Shown here: positions 43,897 to 55,302 of the stretch, piece after piece
Layout: the number at the start of each line of letters is the position of its first letter
Position numbering within the stretch: position 1 is the first letter of the stretch
Assembly: GCA_047495785.1 (NCBI GenBank)
Contig: JBLDXI010000042.1
Location: 434,001-498,000 of the forward strand
Direction of reading: 5' to 3'
From: Lepidodermella squamata
Lineage: Eukaryota; Gastrotricha
Length of the DNA: 64,000 nt
Translations under genes and position numbers: made by a program
Notes under the pieces: model-generated
What the model was told of the DNA's origin: nothing
Databases searched by the model: none
Seen by the model: only the letters and a program-made list of their open reading frames with translations

Positions 43897-44433
43897 TTAA
43901 CCTTGTATATATCTGCTTCAATTATTCATTAGTCTAGCTTTTGAACTGGGAAACGCATACATTGTGATTTCAGGTAGCGTTTAGTTATCCTGCTTTGTAG
44001 AGTAGATTTTCATCTCGTTTTATTTGCTCAGATAGGTTTATGGGAATAAAACGTAATTATGCAGTTTTGTTGTTGACAACAGTGTCTAAATCTACACAGG
44101 AATTATAGTTATCGCTATAGGAAGAAACCGTTCAAAGCAAGAAGAATAATGGATACTCGAACTCAACGTCAACGAGAGAAGCAGAAGACTTTTTAACTTG
44201 TCACCCGTCTACTTGAAACTGAAATTCCCTCTAGTTTTCATCTCCTTTTACCGCATGCTTCTCAGTTGACTTCCTTACGTGACAAACGTTCGCTCGCCGC
44301 TTTCTTGCGCCTTAGCTTCAAATCGATAAAGAAGAAAAAACAATTTAACGCATGGCAGCTGTTCAACATGTGGCAAATGTTCGCATAAAGTGTTTGATGC
44401 TAATTAATTTTTATTTTTTCTTAATTTCCATTA
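43897..44433. other. Intergenic
   Basis: 3' UTR of the SH3BGR-like gene (AATAAAACG near 44045) and the promoter side of the PAN gene. Confidence 0.5.
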
Positions 44434-45069
44434 ATGAAATTTCCAACTATTCTGGGGGTCTTCCTGACGTTATTTTGCTCCAATGAAGGAAGTAATTTTG
44501 AATAAAATTTCAAGTTTGAACGTGACTTTATCCATAAAATGACTTTCAGGTTTACCTAATTTTTACAGTCGAGTTGGTTATTACTGTGATGCCTTTTGGA
44601 AATACATTCCCTCCGTCAAAACAGCCGAACAATGCGGCGAGTTTTGCACTAATTCAGGTTCGCAATGCATGGGCATCGAATATCACCCGGTAAAACAAGC
44701 TTGCGAACTTCACAAGGCGTGCTCATTAAAAAATTTCTACATTCACGGCTGGATAACATGGAAGAAGGATGAATGTAAGAAAAATGTGCATTCTAACGTG
44801 AATAATTCTTCTTTTTCTCTGGAACAGCTTTTCAAGCCTTGGAAAATTTTAGAAATATCGACAGCTCTTGTAGAAATATTTATATCGCATCTCAAGAAGA
44901 TAATCTGGGCAAGTGCGCCTCAAAATGTCTGAGCCAACGGCCTTGTCGCGGCTTCAATTACGATGCTGCGAAAAAGAACTGCCATTTCAGTAGAAATTGT
45001 TTAGCCGGATCTCGAACTACCTTACACGCGTTAACAAGCAATAGCTATATTAAACTTGTTAAGAAATAG
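44434..45069 (+). CDS. Secreted protein with two PAN/apple-like domains (166 aa)
   Basis: Exons 44434-44491 (signal peptide MKFPTILGVFLTLFCSN), 44574-44774 and 44828-45069. The second acceptor is taken as GTCGAG|TTGG to keep the frame. Domain 1: 'GYYCDAFWKYIPSVKTAEQC' with CGEFC, CMG, CELHKAC. Domain 2: 'SCRNIYIASQ' with 'KCASKCLSQRPCRGFNYD' and 'KNCHFSRNC'. Six cysteines per domain in PAN order. PAN domains bind proteins or glycans outside the cell. AATAAA follows at ~45100. Confidence 0.75.
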
Positions 45070-46198
45070 TTTTCAAATATGTTTCATTCATTTTGATGCA
45101 ATAAACGGCAAATTTCAATTCAATTCTAATTCATAATTCATTGTAATAATCGTTTCAGCAGTGATGTTCTTCCATTTTTAATGAGAGCATTCTTTGGCAA
45201 ATTCTAACTCGTACCGTTTGGCCCTGGTCATTTCGCTGGAAACATATGAACGAAACATATGTTTTCTTATCGAGAAAAACGCGCTGAATCATTTTTTAAT
45301 TTTTTTGAAGTAATTCCAGCTATTTTTAAATTAGATGTCAGAAAAAGTAGAATTAGCTGTAGAAAAAATGCCTAGATGCGAAAAAAAGATTTAGATGTGG
45401 AAAAAAGATATTAGATGCAGAAAAAAATGAATTAGATGAGTATTAAAGTATGGTCCTAGAAATGGCTCAAAGGGCTTTCAGCAGTGTATGGAACAGTGTG
45501 TGAACGAAGTTGTTACCAAATTTGTTGAAGTTTGTTTCGATCTTATAATCAATCAAAAGGCTGGAAGATGAATATCCAGCGTCCAGCGAACTATGAATGT
45601 CTAGTGGAAACCGAGTTGGGTTCAACACTCGAATCTGGCAAAGCTGAGTTATATATCACAGAGCTTGATACCAAGGTTGGAAATGCGAAAGGCCGATGAA
45701 ATTACATCGGTCGGATCCGCTAGGCAAACTCACGGATGATAATTTGAAGATGGCGAAGATTGATAAACCTCAGGCTCATTTTGAACTTGATGGGCGAGAG
45801 TAAACTTGTGAATTTTCACGGGCGAAAATGCATCCAGTTTGACGAAGCCTAATTTCGGATCGCCTAGCTAGTTCCTGATTTTGCTTTCATGAAAAGTCAA
45901 GAAAACTTGGGAACTATGTACACAGGAATACGGGAAACATGAGTTGAAAATGTTAATGTACGAACACTTTGTTGTCCGGGTCTAAAACTCTTATCTGAAA
46001 CTGCTATCAGTGCTTGAAAGTGCTATTTTAGAAGTAAGGTATTTTTACGGTCGCATGATGGTGTTTCGCACGCCTTGGGTACTAATTTATTAATTAGCGA
46101 GAATTATCGAGAAGCATATGCAGGATAAAAGGTAAACTACTTCGAATGATATTTCATTCCATTTCCCTTTTCCCAGCATTTTTCCTAGATAATTGATT
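45070..46198. other. Intergenic with a tail-exon relic
   Basis: AT-rich; imperfect repeats of TTAGATG(C/T)GAAAAAA at 45370-45440. Holds the SH3BGR-like relic listed separately. Confidence 0.5.
45583..45705 (+). pseudogene. Relic of the acidic-tail exon of the SH3BGR-like gene
   Basis: Matches 39110-39215: CCAGCGAACTATGAATGTCT, GGGTTCAACACTCGAATCTG, GAGCTTGATACCAAG. The frame is disrupted. With the relic at 32230 it shows pieces of this exon copied to both sides of the gene. Confidence 0.65.
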
Positions 46199-46540
46199 AT
46201 GACACGTTTAGCCCTTGTCACATTCGTTTTCACCGCACTTATTGCTGGTTCATGTAAGAAGTCCCATTTAGAAACGCCAGTACTTATTTATTCGTCATGA
46301 ATTTCAGTTGCTTTCCAGTGCTATGTCGGTACAAGTCAAGGTTCAAAGAAAGAGTTCTTCAAGGCTGACAATTGTGAGATGTGCACGAAGCGAATCGATC
46401 AATATCTCGATATCATGACTATCACGAAATCCTGCGTCAACAAAAAGCCGGAGGGCGTCGAGATGAAATGCACGACCACGACAACTGGTAGAAATACTAC
46501 AAAATATTGCAACTGCGACTCTGAGCTGTGCAACTGGTAA
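46199..46540 (+). CDS. Small secreted Ly6/ET-module-like protein (95 aa)
   Basis: Exon 1, 46199-46253, signal peptide MTRLALVTFVFTALIAGS; exon 2, 46308-46540, phases agree. Mature part starts FQCYVG and has 'NCEMCTKR', 'SCVNKKPEG', 'MKCTTTTTG', 'YCNCDSELCNW'. The final CDxxLCN is typical of the nematode ET module and Ly6/uPAR-like three-finger folds. Nine cysteines visible. Probably secreted or membrane-associated; partner unknown. Confidence 0.8.
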
Positions 46541-47002
46541 CACTGAACATGTTGAGACTGATGAGATTTAATTTGATTCACAAATGATTGATCTACTAAA
46601 ATGTTGCATTCAGCTCGACTTATTTCTTATAGCAGACCATTAGCCCGAATCTAGCCGAACCTTACTCGAGAGGTCCAGGCAAAAAAAACCGAAAAACACC
46701 ACAGATCAGATGAACTCGGGGCTGAAAATATACCTAATCGTACCCCACGATTCTTCCGGCAGTTTTCCGAGTTCACTCTAGCTTTGTAATGAAGAACGAG
46801 GTGGCGCGCAGCGTCGGTTCGATAAAGTATTAGCACCAAGGCTATTTCCACCAAGGCAATCAACTGTCGTTATCACCTATAGAGGAGAGATATATAGGAG
46901 CCCGCATTAGAGACGTCACCTCCCAAAACCTTCATCGTCAAAGGACGTGAGGCACAAGCTATTTGGCAAATTAAATTAAGCAGCTAAACCGCTTTTTCTG
47001 CC
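46541..47002. other. Intergenic
   Basis: 3' UTR of the Ly6-like gene; a repeat-like stretch at 46670-46760 with some likeness to the MITE interior. No gene recognised. Confidence 0.4.
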
Positions 47003-48120
47003 TTGATGGCACGGAACAGGGCAAGATTTTTCCTTGACAGCAAAAATAAGGACATTTTATTAAGAGGAGTTTCAAACAAATTCAAACATCCCATCACTGG
47101 TTTCTCAGAAATTTCGGCGATTTTCTACAGTGAAACTTCCGCTTTTGAATCAGAGGTAAACATGAGTTATCCCACGCCTAAATACGTAACATTGCAAAGC
47201 TTTAACAATGCCTCGAGTCGCAAAGTCTTTACCGTGTTAGCGTCAGTAAACCATGGAATCGAATACCCTATAGGCCCACTGCACGAAATCGATGGAGCCC
47301 TGGACCAGCTGAGGAAGTGAGCTGATTGGCTGATCGAATTGGCAATCCAGCCTATTGACGATCAAGTACATTGCGTTTGGAACTTCATCCCGGCGTTGCT
47401 ATCAAAGCGTGAAATGAACCTGATTTGGCTTGGGAAATCGGCTGATACGGATAAAATGTTGACCGCGTTTCAAGAAATGGCTCGCTATGATCCGAGAATC
47501 GAACTGATACACAGCGAATCCCTGTCTCTATGGGTTGTTGGCTCTCACGGTTCAGATTAGCCAAGGCATCGAGTTCTTATCCAAACTTCATGGATCTACT
47601 GACCCTCTTACAGCTGAAATTCCTGAATATGGCCGAAGCTGGTGCTCTGTCGAAATGTTGATCGAAGTTGTAAGAAGTTCGTTCTACTTCGGCGATGGAA
47701 TTATTAAGGATATTAAGGGAGATGAGTTACTAGATTCGGTTGGATTGAGCAGGTCGGAATTGTTCGAAAAACTATCGAAAAAAGTGGTGGATGCAGACCG
47801 CAATTTAGCCTTTAACATTTGGCCCGAAAATACCCCCTAGCTCGAGGATCCTACCTTTATCGTTGCTATAACAGAAGGCGCAGTAATAATTCAAGGGCAA
47901 GCATGCCAATCTGAGAACAATGCATCGGGTTATTACGAATGGGTCTGCGGCTTTCTATGCTTGGTGCCTTTTTCTACGTCTATCCTTGGTGCATTTTTGC
48001 GCTTACTCTTGTTTATCGCTTTCATCATCTCTCTAATGTTTTTCGCCATTCAATGCCATATTTGGAGAAAGAATCGCCGATTAAACAATCGAGTATTTAC
48101 CCAGGTGACGAAGGAATGAA
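47003..48120 (+). pseudogene. Broken single-pass membrane protein gene
   Basis: A continuous coding signal is interrupted three times: an in-frame TGA at 47318, a frameshift near 47540-47560, and a TAG at 47838 inside a 36-bp MITE-like insertion. Beyond it the same frame continues through 'ACQSENNASGYYEWVCGFLC', a ~22-residue hydrophobic segment ('LLLFIAFIISLMFFAI') and a basic tail, ending at 48118-48120. The extracellular part ('KREMNLIWLGKSADTDKM', 'LSKLHGSTDPLTAEIPEYGR') is not recognised. Probably a decayed receptor-like gene. Confidence 0.6.
47818..47853 (+). mobile_element. 36-bp MITE-core insertion inside a gene
   Basis: GGCCCGAAAATACCCCCTAG plus CTCGAGGATCCTACC equals the inner end of the hAT-type MITEs at 28.3 and 14.8 kb. 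It is 36 bp long (12 codons), so it leaves the frame but brings in a TAG. Confidence 0.6.
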
Positions 48121-48191
48121 AGGGTCTTATCGCAGTGGGAAACCAACTATTATCCTTTCATTTCTTCATCTTTAATTTTTATTTTCACTTC

Positions 48192-48442
48192 ATGGCAAAA
48201 CTGGCTGTGCTTCTTGTCGCTGCTCTGGTAAGACTTGGCTAATTTTTTGTTTCAGACGCATCTGAATGGCGTAACTTTCTCTGCAGGTAGCTATTTTTCT
48301 AGTGATGGGCGCCGCTAGCTTCAGTGCTAGCGATGCTGCAGCTTGGATTGGCAAGGAATGCGTCAGATATAGTGGCAGGTCGGGTGTGTTTCGATACAAC
48401 TACAGTATCAATAAGCTTGAGTGCGTCGCTAGAAGCGGATGA
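48192..48442 (+). CDS. MAKL-family secreted protein 6 (63 aa)
   Basis: Exon 1, 48192-48227 (36 nt), MAKLAVLLVAAL; exon 2, 48287-48442, VAIFLVMGAASFSA..., borders GTAAGA and CTGCAG. The mature peptide is a single module, 'KECVRYSGRSGVFRYNYSIN' then 'KLECVARSG', with one Cys pair: the smallest version of the family plan. Function unknown. Confidence 0.75.
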
Positions 48443-49327
48443 GTGTACGTCGGATTTAACGTTTCATTAGACGGATGCGATGAGAGCAATTCAGTTAAAA
48501 TCTGTAAAATCAGCATCACTATTGTCTCCATGCTGTAGATCACTCAATAAAAAAGAATTATTCGCTCGAATTTCAGCGCCATCCAAAATGTTGTTAGCAG
48601 GCCCTTTTGCCGTCGGTTGCTTTTACAGCCCTGCGACCAGCGAAGGGTACAAATACAGGTGTGCAGCGTTGATATCGCTGCCTCAGGCTAAAACAAAATC
48701 GGCTGGGGACCGGAAAACCTCTCAGCTAGAGGCTAGTACTGCACATCGCACACAGGCCCGGCACACAGGCCCGGCGCCGTCGGGTTCGTCTCATGAAGAA
48801 CCTGATTAACGCATAAGCTTGGAGAGCTGCAGCTTCCGATAAAAATCCGTCTGCCTAAATGCTCGTTTTAGCCAAATCATCAGCCAAACTTATCGGTGAA
48901 GAGATTCAACAATAATTCCGCGGCATTTGGGCGCTATTTTTCATCTGACTAATTTTCAGGAAATTTAGCCATCATTTTATCGGCAATTTTCGGCAACTGT
49001 TGGTTAAAAGAAAGCCAAAAACATTTGGCTGAAACAGATTCGCAGTTAGTTGGATAAGTGGCGTCTAATAATCTGAAAATCTACACTTTTTTCATTCTTT
49101 AGGTAAAACCGGCTTATTTTTCGCTTGCAGTCTTCATTTACCAAACTATTCTGGAATAAGATCAAATAATTTAATCGAATTCATATCATAAGGTGTAAAG
49201 TGTCAAGTCTTTGTCTCTTCCTCTTCATTCACGTAAAGAAACATATTCAACTTGAAACTGAGGTAAACAAGCCAAAATTCGAGTTCTTACGCCAGCAGTT
49301 TCTTCTTCAATAAAAGCTCGCACTGTA
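48443..49327. other. Intergenic
   Basis: AATAAA at ~48547; otherwise no gene recognised. Confidence 0.4.
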
Positions 49328-51589
49328 TCATTGCAGATATTGGCTACCGGGCTGTAAAGCAGTGCGTGATAATGCTTCAACGCGAAAATCTGAATGGCAC
49401 TTTCGAAGTATCAAGCTGTGAGATGCTGAAATAGCAAGCAGGAATACAGATAAAATGGTATCATATTGAAAACTAGGCGCCATGATGTAACCAATAGCTG
49501 CAGGTGCGCAAAACAAAGTTGCTGTGATTCCCATCAAAGAATTACCCATTTTGATAACTGGCTGCTGCCAAAAAATTACGCATCATGGCTTGTAGTTTCA
49601 GCGCAAAAATTAAGCCAATTAGAATCAGGGCAAAGTTCAGTGCGACAAGAGAGCCAACCCAGGCAGATGCTTGCTTAGATTGGCATAACTTCCATTGCCG
49701 TATTGTGTAAGCATCGGCAACTTCATCATAGAGAGCGTATGAATCCAAAACTAAATCAGCAGATACCGGGTCCACAACTAACCAAGCCAAGACGATTGCG
49801 AGATTTATAACTGTATAGATGACCGTGAATGAAGCCTGGCGAACTTTTCCGATTTCAACGTCAATTATAAGATATTTTTCAGACTGAACTGTTTGGAAAG
49901 AGGCAAATGAATTCATTTGAGGCTCTCGCCCACGCCTAATGTTGTTGTGAGGTCGTAGAACAGCGTAGTAATTTGCGATCAAAATAACTATTCCAATTAT
50001 GAACGAGGAAACTCCGCCAGTGATAACAACAATCGCGATGTTACAAACCGCATTTGATCGTAAATTGAATGGCGTAGAAATCAGCGGAACGAACAGTGAG
50101 AGACAGAAATAGCTGATGAGTGAAATTGCATTCCTCACCACATCTTTTCTTCTCTGTTTATCTTTAAACATGAAAACAGCTTGTAAAGGGAATAATGTGA
50201 TCGCAGCAACCGTCAGAATGGCGTAAACGGATAATGGCTCTCCCGTAATCACATGAACTACAGCAGGCGAGTCGCGAGGTATCAAAGACACGTCGACGGG
50301 TTGAACTGGTTTGAATAGAAGAATATTCGGCTCTTTAAAATTCGTTGCATTTGTTAGCACAGTTCCGATGTATCGAACAATTAGGCCGCGGCCCTGTTGC
50401 CACGTCATAACAGCTTGAGGCTCGTAGTCCCACTCCCCGCGGTTCGAGTAATGAAAATTGGCGAATCTCAAGCTTTCGTAACGAATCGAACTAGTTGTTT
50501 GGTTAGCAACTTTCATGACAAACTCCGGATGTTTCTGGTAATCCTTCAGGCTCATGTTGAGCGTCGATAACTTTTTCTCAGTTTCATTCAATGCGACAAT
50601 GGCTTGAAGAGCTGCGTCGTAGCAGGCAGTGCGAAGGGTGTCGCCAGATCTGGATAGATTTTGCCCTCTCTCTGCCAAGATTCTCTCGAACCCTGTTTGA
50701 GTGTTGCCTAATGCGTCGATTCGGGATGAAGAAACAGGCGCAGCATCGATAGAGCCAACGACAATCACTGATTTTAATTGCTCGATGTAATTCTCCCTGG
50801 AGCAGCCACTAGGGTAGCTCTGGCCGGGCGATGGTTCTAAAAAAGCAGCCGATTGGATTAAGAACGTAAATCGTCGCCCTGTTATCCCGTTTTTGAACGC
50901 TTCGCATAGAAACAGTTGCGAAACTCCCGGCTCTGAAGTTTCCAAAGTGAAGATTCTGACATCTTGTTTTTTGAAAAGATGCATAAATTCATCATTAAGA
51001 TCAAGAAATGCCTCGAAAGGTTGGACCTTAATCCCGTTAGCTGCTGCAATTTCATGGAAAAATATGCCAGTTTGAACAGAAAACACGTTGCTTAAGTCCA
51101 CGATAACTGCCATTTTCTGCCATGGTGTGAATTGCTTGATGAAATGAAGACGAGTAACCAGGCCTAGCTCTATCGGGCCTCGAACTCTGTACATGTTAGG
51201 GTAAAGATCGCGTCTAGCTGTCTGGCTTGGAGCAGTGCAAGACGCGCCTATCATTACCATATTCATATGATTCGCAATCGATCCCCAAGCTTTGCAACCA
51301 GGGGTAACGATTGGGCCAACACTTATTGGAGATTTGTACGCTGGCATGTTTTGCCCAATGAATTTTACGCCCTCTGCGGCGGCGTTGGCGGTGTAAACTT
51401 GCTCGTCTGTGTGCAAGAATTTGACTTGGTAGGGAGTAGGTTACGTTCGTTGACGATTTCTCCGACCAAATTTACAGCGAAACGGCATCTGTCAAAAAAT
51501 GAGGGCAACTGGGCGAGAATCACCAGTTCGCTCTGGTTCTGAGTATTGGCGCGATGTATCAACGTAAAAAACAACAGCAGTTTATCCAT
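49328..51589 (-). pseudogene. GABA-B-like class C receptor, two frameshifts
   Basis: Start 51589: signal peptide (MDKLLLFFTLIHRA), then a bilobed ANF-type ligand domain ('CKAWGSIANHMNMVMIGASC', 'FIKQFTPWQKMAVIVD') and seven hydrophobic segments from 'PLSVYAILTVAAITLFPLQA' onward, without the Cys-rich linker of mGluR types, hence GABA-B-like. The frame breaks near 51437, between 'ERNLLP' and 'YQVKFLHTDEQ' (one base short), and in the A6 run at 49570-49575, between 'KLQAMMRN' and 'MGNSLMGITATLFCAP' (one base extra). No introns seen. Either a young pseudogene, perhaps a retrocopy, or assembly indels. Confidence 0.75.
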
Positions 51590-52217
51590 TTTATCAAAAG
51601 AAAAACTGCCAACTGAAGCAGTGGTAAATGAGACTATTTACGCCGTAACAAGACTCGTTGAATCTATGCTTTTTGCATAAGCAAGAAATTAGGATTCCGT
51701 TGAAACTTGTTCCTCGGTCGAAGGGTGATGTTTTGCTCATCCATGCTCATCAATTAGGAAGCACGTAGGGCGTGCCAGCAATTAGCCATAGATGTCAGTG
51801 AGCGCTTGTTCAGAACGTTGGCTTAACGTTAATTAACCCTCTCAAATCGTTCGCCCACGTAACCCACGGATGCACGCACAATCGTATGTCGGTGGGTGTT
51901 TATCTATCCCTTCCCTGTAGGAAATTCTTACGCCAACTAAGGCTGGATGCAGGGATCAAATATCGACCTAAATCTTGCGCTTAGATAGCTTTAAAATTCA
52001 TCAATATTTTTGCCTATAGTGAACGTCAGAAATTCGAATTTTAGGAATAACGTTTTGCTTTCGAGCTACCATAATGCTTGCTATAAGTATATAATCTGCC
52101 GAATAATTTTCACTTTGTAATCTTAACCAAATTTAAACATCATTTGTCCTCATTAGTAAAGATTTCAAGTGTCAATTATTGTCGTTGCCTATAAATTCAG
52201 AAATAAACATAATTTTC
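51590..52217. other. Intergenic
   Basis: Presumed promoter side of the receptor; nothing recognised. Confidence 0.4.
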
Positions 52218-52441
52218 TTAAAAAATATAGGCTGGATAGCTGAGCCAATTCAATGTTTGTATTGGCGCGATACCATACCAGGGAGACAAGGGCTTGCTTG
52301 TAATGACCTGGTATATCCTGAGCTGCCTGTAAAGATAAATGTGGTATTCATGAGCATTTAACATAAAAAACAATCCTAACCCTTTAAAGTCTTTAAAACC
52401 CTTTGAAACAATAGCCGAGGCGAGCTTTGCCATGAAGTGAG
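52218..52441 (-). pseudogene. MAKL-family copy, uncertain or degraded
   Basis: Begins MAKLASAIVSK in the exact context (CTTCATGGCAAAGCTCGC) of the gene at 53641 and behind the same type-2 promoter block. The donor GTAAG expected after codon 11 is replaced by GGTTTT. A TTTACAG acceptor followed by GCAGCTCAGG could start exon 2, but the phase fails. Read through, it gives ~70 residues without cysteines. Probably decayed. Confidence 0.5.
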
Positions 52442-52575
52442 AATAATTAATGCAAATGAAATTATATAAAAGAGATGAACGAATGAACAATGGACGATGG
52501 ATGGTAAAGTTGTTGTAAAAGCTCGCCAAAAACATCTGGGTAAACACTCGACTGGTAAATCGATGATTCATGCGT
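52442..52575 (-). promoter_or_regulatory. Shared MAKL promoter block (type 2)
   Basis: ATCTGGGTAAACACTCGACT and TGAGAATAATTAATG also precede the gene at 53641 (53642-53765); a weaker match (GGTCAAACACTCAACTTGG) precedes the pseudogene at 55628. Confidence 0.6.
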
Positions 52576-52734
52576 GCAGAGTTTAATACCAACCGAGTAC
52601 ATAGATAACATAATATACAGGGTGTCTTTTTGCAGTGGCAATGGAAAATATACTGCTGAAAATATAAACCTTGAAAAAAAAGGAAATCGATACGTTTGTT
52701 GTTTGCATTCAATCCGTTTTTTTTCATGGCCTTT

Positions 52735-52870
52735 ATGAACGTATTGCTCCTGAAAACAGTCAACGAAGCAGGGGGGTTTTTGTGACCAAAGGTCCCCTTG
52801 TTTTCGTGTTTTCCACCTTGGCCCTCCAACTGGGGGCTCGATACCCCTCGATACCCTTTCTTTGCACATT
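52735..52870 (-). mobile_element. hAT-type MITE, diverged
   Basis: Shares GACCAAAGGTCCCC, CCACCTTGGCCC and CTGGGGGCTCGATACCC with the copy at 32775-32930. Termini are not clear. Confidence 0.55.
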
Positions 52871-53078
52871 CAATAAAATTAAGACGTATATAACTGAAGG
52901 TTTAGACTTTAGTCTCAAAGCTTGATATTCAGCCAAGATGGCGATTTTTATTTCATACATCTAATGAAAACAGCTGATAGCTCTTCTCGTTAGAGATTCT
53001 TCAATTTCTCCCTCCCAGAGTATGACCTCAACAGCTTGCCTTTCTCGCGCCTCACTTCATTTTCCATTGCCCTTCTCC

Positions 53079-53641
53079 CTAGCGCCTCGGCATCCTACCA
53101 CTGCTGCGCTGCGCCTCAATCAGGTTAGCTTCTGCCTCACGCCTCGGTCTCCGACCAGAAATGCTGCGCTGCGCCTCCATCAGGTTAGCTTCTGCCTCCC
53201 GCCTCGGTCTCCGACCAGAAATGCCGCGCTGCGCCTCAATCAGGTTAGCTTCTGCCTCACGCCTCGGTCTCCGACCAGAAATGCTGCGCTGCGCCTCCAT
53301 CAGGTTAGCTTCTGCCTCACGCCTCGGTCTCCGACCAGAAATGCTGCGCTGCGCCTCCATCAGGTTAGCTTCTGCCTCCCGCCTCGGTCTCCGACCAGAA
53401 ATGCCGCGCTGCGCCTCCATCAGGTTAGCTTCTGCCTCCCGCCTCGGTCTCCGACCAGAAATGCCGCGCTGCGCCTCAATCAGGTTAGCTTCTGCCTCAC
53501 GCCTCGGTCTCCGACCAGAAATTCCGTCACACGCCACGACGGCAACAAGTGCCTATAACAGAAAAATGCTCTTTAAATCAGATTTTAAGAAAAGCTCGAG
53601 ACCCATACCATAAAAGCAAGAGCTGATGCGAGCTTTGCCAT
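53079..53641 (-). CDS. MAKL-family precursor with seven 20-residue repeats (168 aa)
   Basis: Exon 1, 53641-53609, MAKLASALAFM; exon 2, 53552-53079, with GTATGG and TTATAG borders. After a signal peptide ending near 'VAVVACD' come seven copies of [GS]ISGRRPRREAEANL[IM]EAQR and a short end SSGRMPRR. Every unit has RPRR followed by EAEA. Dibasic sites followed by EA dipeptides are known from the yeast alpha-factor and bee apidaecin precursors, where they are trimmed by a dipeptidyl peptidase. By analogy each unit could release one small peptide (inference). There are no cysteines in the repeats, unlike other family members. All seven frames are open. Confidence 0.8.
53100..53521. repeat. 60-bp tandem repeat, seven copies
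   Basis: The coding array of the precursor gene. Units differ at few positions (A/C in CTCAATC/CTCCATC, CTCAC/CTCCC, GCTGCGC/GCCGCGC), so it is young or homogenised. It leaves long open frames on the plus strand too, which I regard as by-products. Confidence 0.95.
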
Positions 53642-53765
53642 GAAGTGAGAATAATTAATGAAAGTGAAAATTAACGATGAACAAATGAGCTGCTGACAAT
53701 TGGTGAGTCGTTTTAAATGCTCGCCCGAAACATCTGGGTAAACACTTGACTGGTAGATGATTCAT
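53642..53765 (-). promoter_or_regulatory. Shared MAKL promoter block (type 2)
   Basis: ATCTGGGTAAACACTTGACT (reversed on this strand) and GAGAATAATTAATG, as at 52442-52575. Confidence 0.6.
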
Positions 53766-53934
53766 GCGAGATTGAATAGCAACCGCGTGGATAATATAAT
53801 ATGCTTAGGAATGCCAAAAAAACTTGAGTTAGCTGAGTGCGTTGTCATCTGTCGCAGCTGAACGTTTGGACTTTGGACTTAAAGCGTAAGCCAAAGGACA
53901 ATGACATTTTCTCTTTGTGCTTCACCAATTTCAG

Positions 53935-54033
53935 ACATTTCCCGCAGGTTAAGGGTTCTTTCAACCTTCCTTCGGAGGGAGTCCCGGAGCTGGGGTGCCG
54001 TGACAACCCCGCACACCTATATTTCGCACCCTG
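53935..54033 (-). mobile_element. MITE, inverse copy of 13733-13866
   Basis: Reverse complement starts CAGGGTGCGAAATATAGG and has GTTGTCACGGCACCCCAG. Confidence 0.5.
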
Positions 54034-54183
54034 ATTCACGTTTTACGTTTTTAAGCTTTCGAAGAACTATAGAAAATAATATATGAAATTGTGTTGGTGC
54101 ATGATGAGAAGCAATGAGAAATTATGGTTCTAGGGACCTAACATGTTTTCCATAGTGCGACGATAGGAGAATACGACCAGCTC

Positions 54184-55096
54184 ACGGGGTGGTGATCGTA
54201 AGCTCCTTAACCCCACCTTAATTCCTTAAGTGCTAAGGTTGGTGATCGAAAGTTAAGGTCGCCCTTATCTTTAACTGTTTTTGCGAAATAAGGTCAACTT
54301 AAGTCGAGGTGTGATCGAATGCTCAAGTTAAGGAAATAAGTAAACATTTTGTACTTTTTAACAATAAGTAAGTGATCGAAGGAAAAAGACGCCTTAAAAT
54401 GGACTTAAGGAATATAAGTTAAGGGTTGTCACACCCCTAAGTGTAAGGGACCTCGAGAGGTCCCTCAGCCAACTGGTTGTCGATATTTCACGAGGAAAAA
54501 CCGGGTTTACCGGGCGTCGACGACTCTGTCGTGCCACTGCGGACCTATGCCAAGGCATTGGTGTCGAGTTTTCCTGTAAATTGCGCAAAAATATTTATCG
54601 ACAATGAAGAAAAGATAAGTTGGGTGATCGTATCACGATTTTTCTTATCTTAGTGAAAGTTTTAGCGGCTACGGACAGGTGAGCAATCTTGAATTAGTGG
54701 AGCATCGCGGAGAAAATATGGGTTCCGCAATACTAGAAATAAAATAGAATCGATTACAAAGCTTCTAATCTTGACCAATGAAAATATAGGACTAATAATT
54801 GGGACACAAATTTGTCTCTAGAAATTAGGCCATCTTTTGGCATTGTTGCGCAATCACTTAAGGTCACATTAACTTTGATCACTCAACTTACGAATCTCAG
54901 TAAAACGTTAAGGTCGGTGATAGAACGGTATCGAGATCCGGATAAGGTACGATAACATTCCTTTAAGTAGACCTTAACTAAGGGCGCCTTTGATAAGGTG
55001 AGTTTCGATCACACACCAATTTAAGGTCAACTTAGCAAAGTGAACTTATCTGAAAAGTTACCACTTAAGTTAAGGTCCGTACGATCACCACCCCGT
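54184..55096. mobile_element. 913-bp non-autonomous TIR element
   Basis: ACGGGGTGGTGATCGTA at the left end is repeated as its reverse complement at the right end (17/17). Inside are many further copies of GGTGATCGAA, TTAAGGT and ACCTTAA in both orientations. No protein. No target duplication identified. Confidence 0.8.
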
Positions 55097-55302
55097 CAGA
55101 ACTAGTTTCGCACTCAAAAAAAACCAAAACCCAGAATAAACACATAGAAACACATAGAAAAGCTTCCGATCTTTTCGAAATACCCGAACATGGAGAAACC
55201 TCAGCATGGAGATTCATGCAGGGTAATTATATCACCACAGAACACAGTATCGCGATGAGTATGATGCGATATCATGAAAAGGCCATCGGGTTCAATTTCG
55301 AA

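Noticed and set aside
48480-48809. Plus-strand 109-codon frame after MAKL protein 6
   Set aside because: No signal peptide, no similarity, and an AATAAA lies inside it.
53022-53613. Long plus-strand open frames through the 60-bp repeats
   Set aside because: They arise because the repeat length is a multiple of three; they lack a signal exon, promoter block and splice sites, which the minus-strand reading has.
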